This document shows, piece by piece, positions 63,654 to 64,000 of a DNA stretch of 64,000 bases. Made by a program: the position numbers and the translations under genes. This DNA comes from Bacillota bacterium (GTDB lineage: Bacteria > Bacillota > Clostridia > Acetivibrionales > DSM-1351). The first letter of the stretch is position 1; each line of letters begins with the position of its first letter. The notes under the pieces are model-generated. The model worked only from the letters and a program-made list of their open reading frames with translations. It was not told the origin of the DNA and made no database searches. The stretch is taken from assembly GCA_023400235.1 (NCBI GenBank), contig JAEXFI010000016.1, positions 23,712 through 87,711 on the forward strand. Reading direction: 5' to 3'.

Positions 63654-63720
63654 AAAGTCCTTCCCGGGAAATATTTACCGGCCTGTCAGCCAAGGAATAT
63701 TTCCCCGGTGGGACTTTTTT
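63654..63720 (+). terminator. Strong intrinsic terminator after the glycosyltransferase gene
   Basis: AAAGTCC plus CCGGGAAATATT on the left pair with AATATTTCCCCGG plus GGACTTT on the right with short internal bulges, ending in TTTTTT at 63715-63720. Part of the stem also reads as a terminator on the other strand. Confidence 0.8.
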
Positions 63721-63875
63721 ATGTTTCCCGCAACTGTTAAAAACATGTTAAAATTCGTAGTTTCTCACTTTTCAAGCATTTGAATAAGACTGTATTCTAA
63801 GGAGTAAGCCTTTTATGCATATTAAATTAACCTGTTGTGCTAATTGAGAATGTGATAACAAAAAGAGAATGCGAT

Positions 63876-63977
63876 TCACTCCCGGACAAGCTTTAAATAA
63901 ATGCTTGTATATAACGCTTTTGCGAAATTGTAATACCTTTCGTCATGCCTTTTTAGCCGTCGCAGCAACTCGGCCAT
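63876..63977 (-). CDS. Possible 33-residue small protein
   Basis: An ATG at 63977 follows GAGG at five bases and encodes 33 residues (MAELLRRLKRHDERYYNFAK, then 13 more) before a TGA. The composition, rich in Arg, Leu, Lys and Tyr, looks like a genuine helical peptide. The frame stays open upstream of the ATG for only six codons before a TAA near the window end, so it could equally be the last part of a broken gene. The rest of the 63635-64000 gap shows only the terminator. Confidence 0.3.
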   Translation of the reverse strand: MAELLRRLKRHDERYYNFAKALYTSIYLKLVRE

Positions 63978-64000
63978 CCAGGCCTCGGGTGCTGCTTAAA

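Overview
The window looks like chromosomal DNA from a low-to-moderate G+C, spore-forming, Gram-positive anaerobe of class Clostridia, probably a Ruminiclostridium/Clostridium cluster III relative. The assignment is an inference. It rests on the sporulation-linked set prkA-yhbH-spoVR and a DacF-like carboxypeptidase, a clostridial single-chain PurL, a CIRCE element, a Tad pilus locus with no secretin (a one-membrane cell), AGGAGG ribosome sites and frequent TTG/GTG starts. I saw no rRNA, tRNA, CRISPR array, insertion sequence or prophage.

Layout. 1-9.8 kb is a mixed accessory stretch: the N-terminus of a GNAT acetyltransferase, an ANT(6)-like nucleotidyltransferase, a lipoprotein, a DUF2569 membrane protein, a flavodoxin-like reductase, YjbQ, a TetR/ABC-2 transporter operon with a double-palindrome operator, a second TetR regulator with its own operator-like repeat, a DUF1450 protein, a zinc-dependent phospholipase C-like protein and a patatin-like lipase. 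9.9-20.9 kb is one long minus-strand Tad (Flp) pilus operon: TadZ/CpaE, CpaF, TadB, TadC, Flp pilin, three TadE/G-like or DUF5702 pseudopilins, two A24 prepilin peptidases and an FHA-domain membrane protein, all behind a near-consensus promoter. 20.9-29.5 kb holds a DUF4097 lipoprotein, a TIM-barrel isomerase, a frameshifted vanZ, purL, a divergent LysR regulator and an HD-GYP protein. 29.7-34.2 kb is an ABC export operon in which a CARDB-type surface protein sits between the ATPase and a MacB-like permease.

34.3-47.2 kb is the most unusual part: seven tightly packed minus-strand genes behind one promoter. In order of transcription they encode a ~1,900-residue SF1 helicase with DUF4011, a restriction-endonuclease-like domain and DUF3320; a Ser/Thr kinase; a coiled-coil protein; a zinc-ribbon/FHA protein; a small radical SAM activase; a ClpB-like AAA+ ATPase; and a PP2C phosphatase. 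A 32-codon reading frame may lie between the last two. The kinase (writer), FHA protein (reader), phosphatase (eraser), AAA+ remodeller and helicase-nuclease (likely effector) look like a phosphorylation-controlled conflict or stress system. I do not recognise it as a named system.

47.3-64 kb returns to general functions: a chemotaxis transducer, an XRE-cupin regulator with an acyl-CoA synthetase, htpG with a perfect CIRCE, the prkA-yhbH-spoVR operon, a B12-binding radical SAM protein, a DacF-like D,D-carboxypeptidase and a diacylglycerol glucosyltransferase-like enzyme. A short palindromic module recurs in three intergenic regions (3.1, 47.25 and 51.7 kb), each time beside a hairpin.
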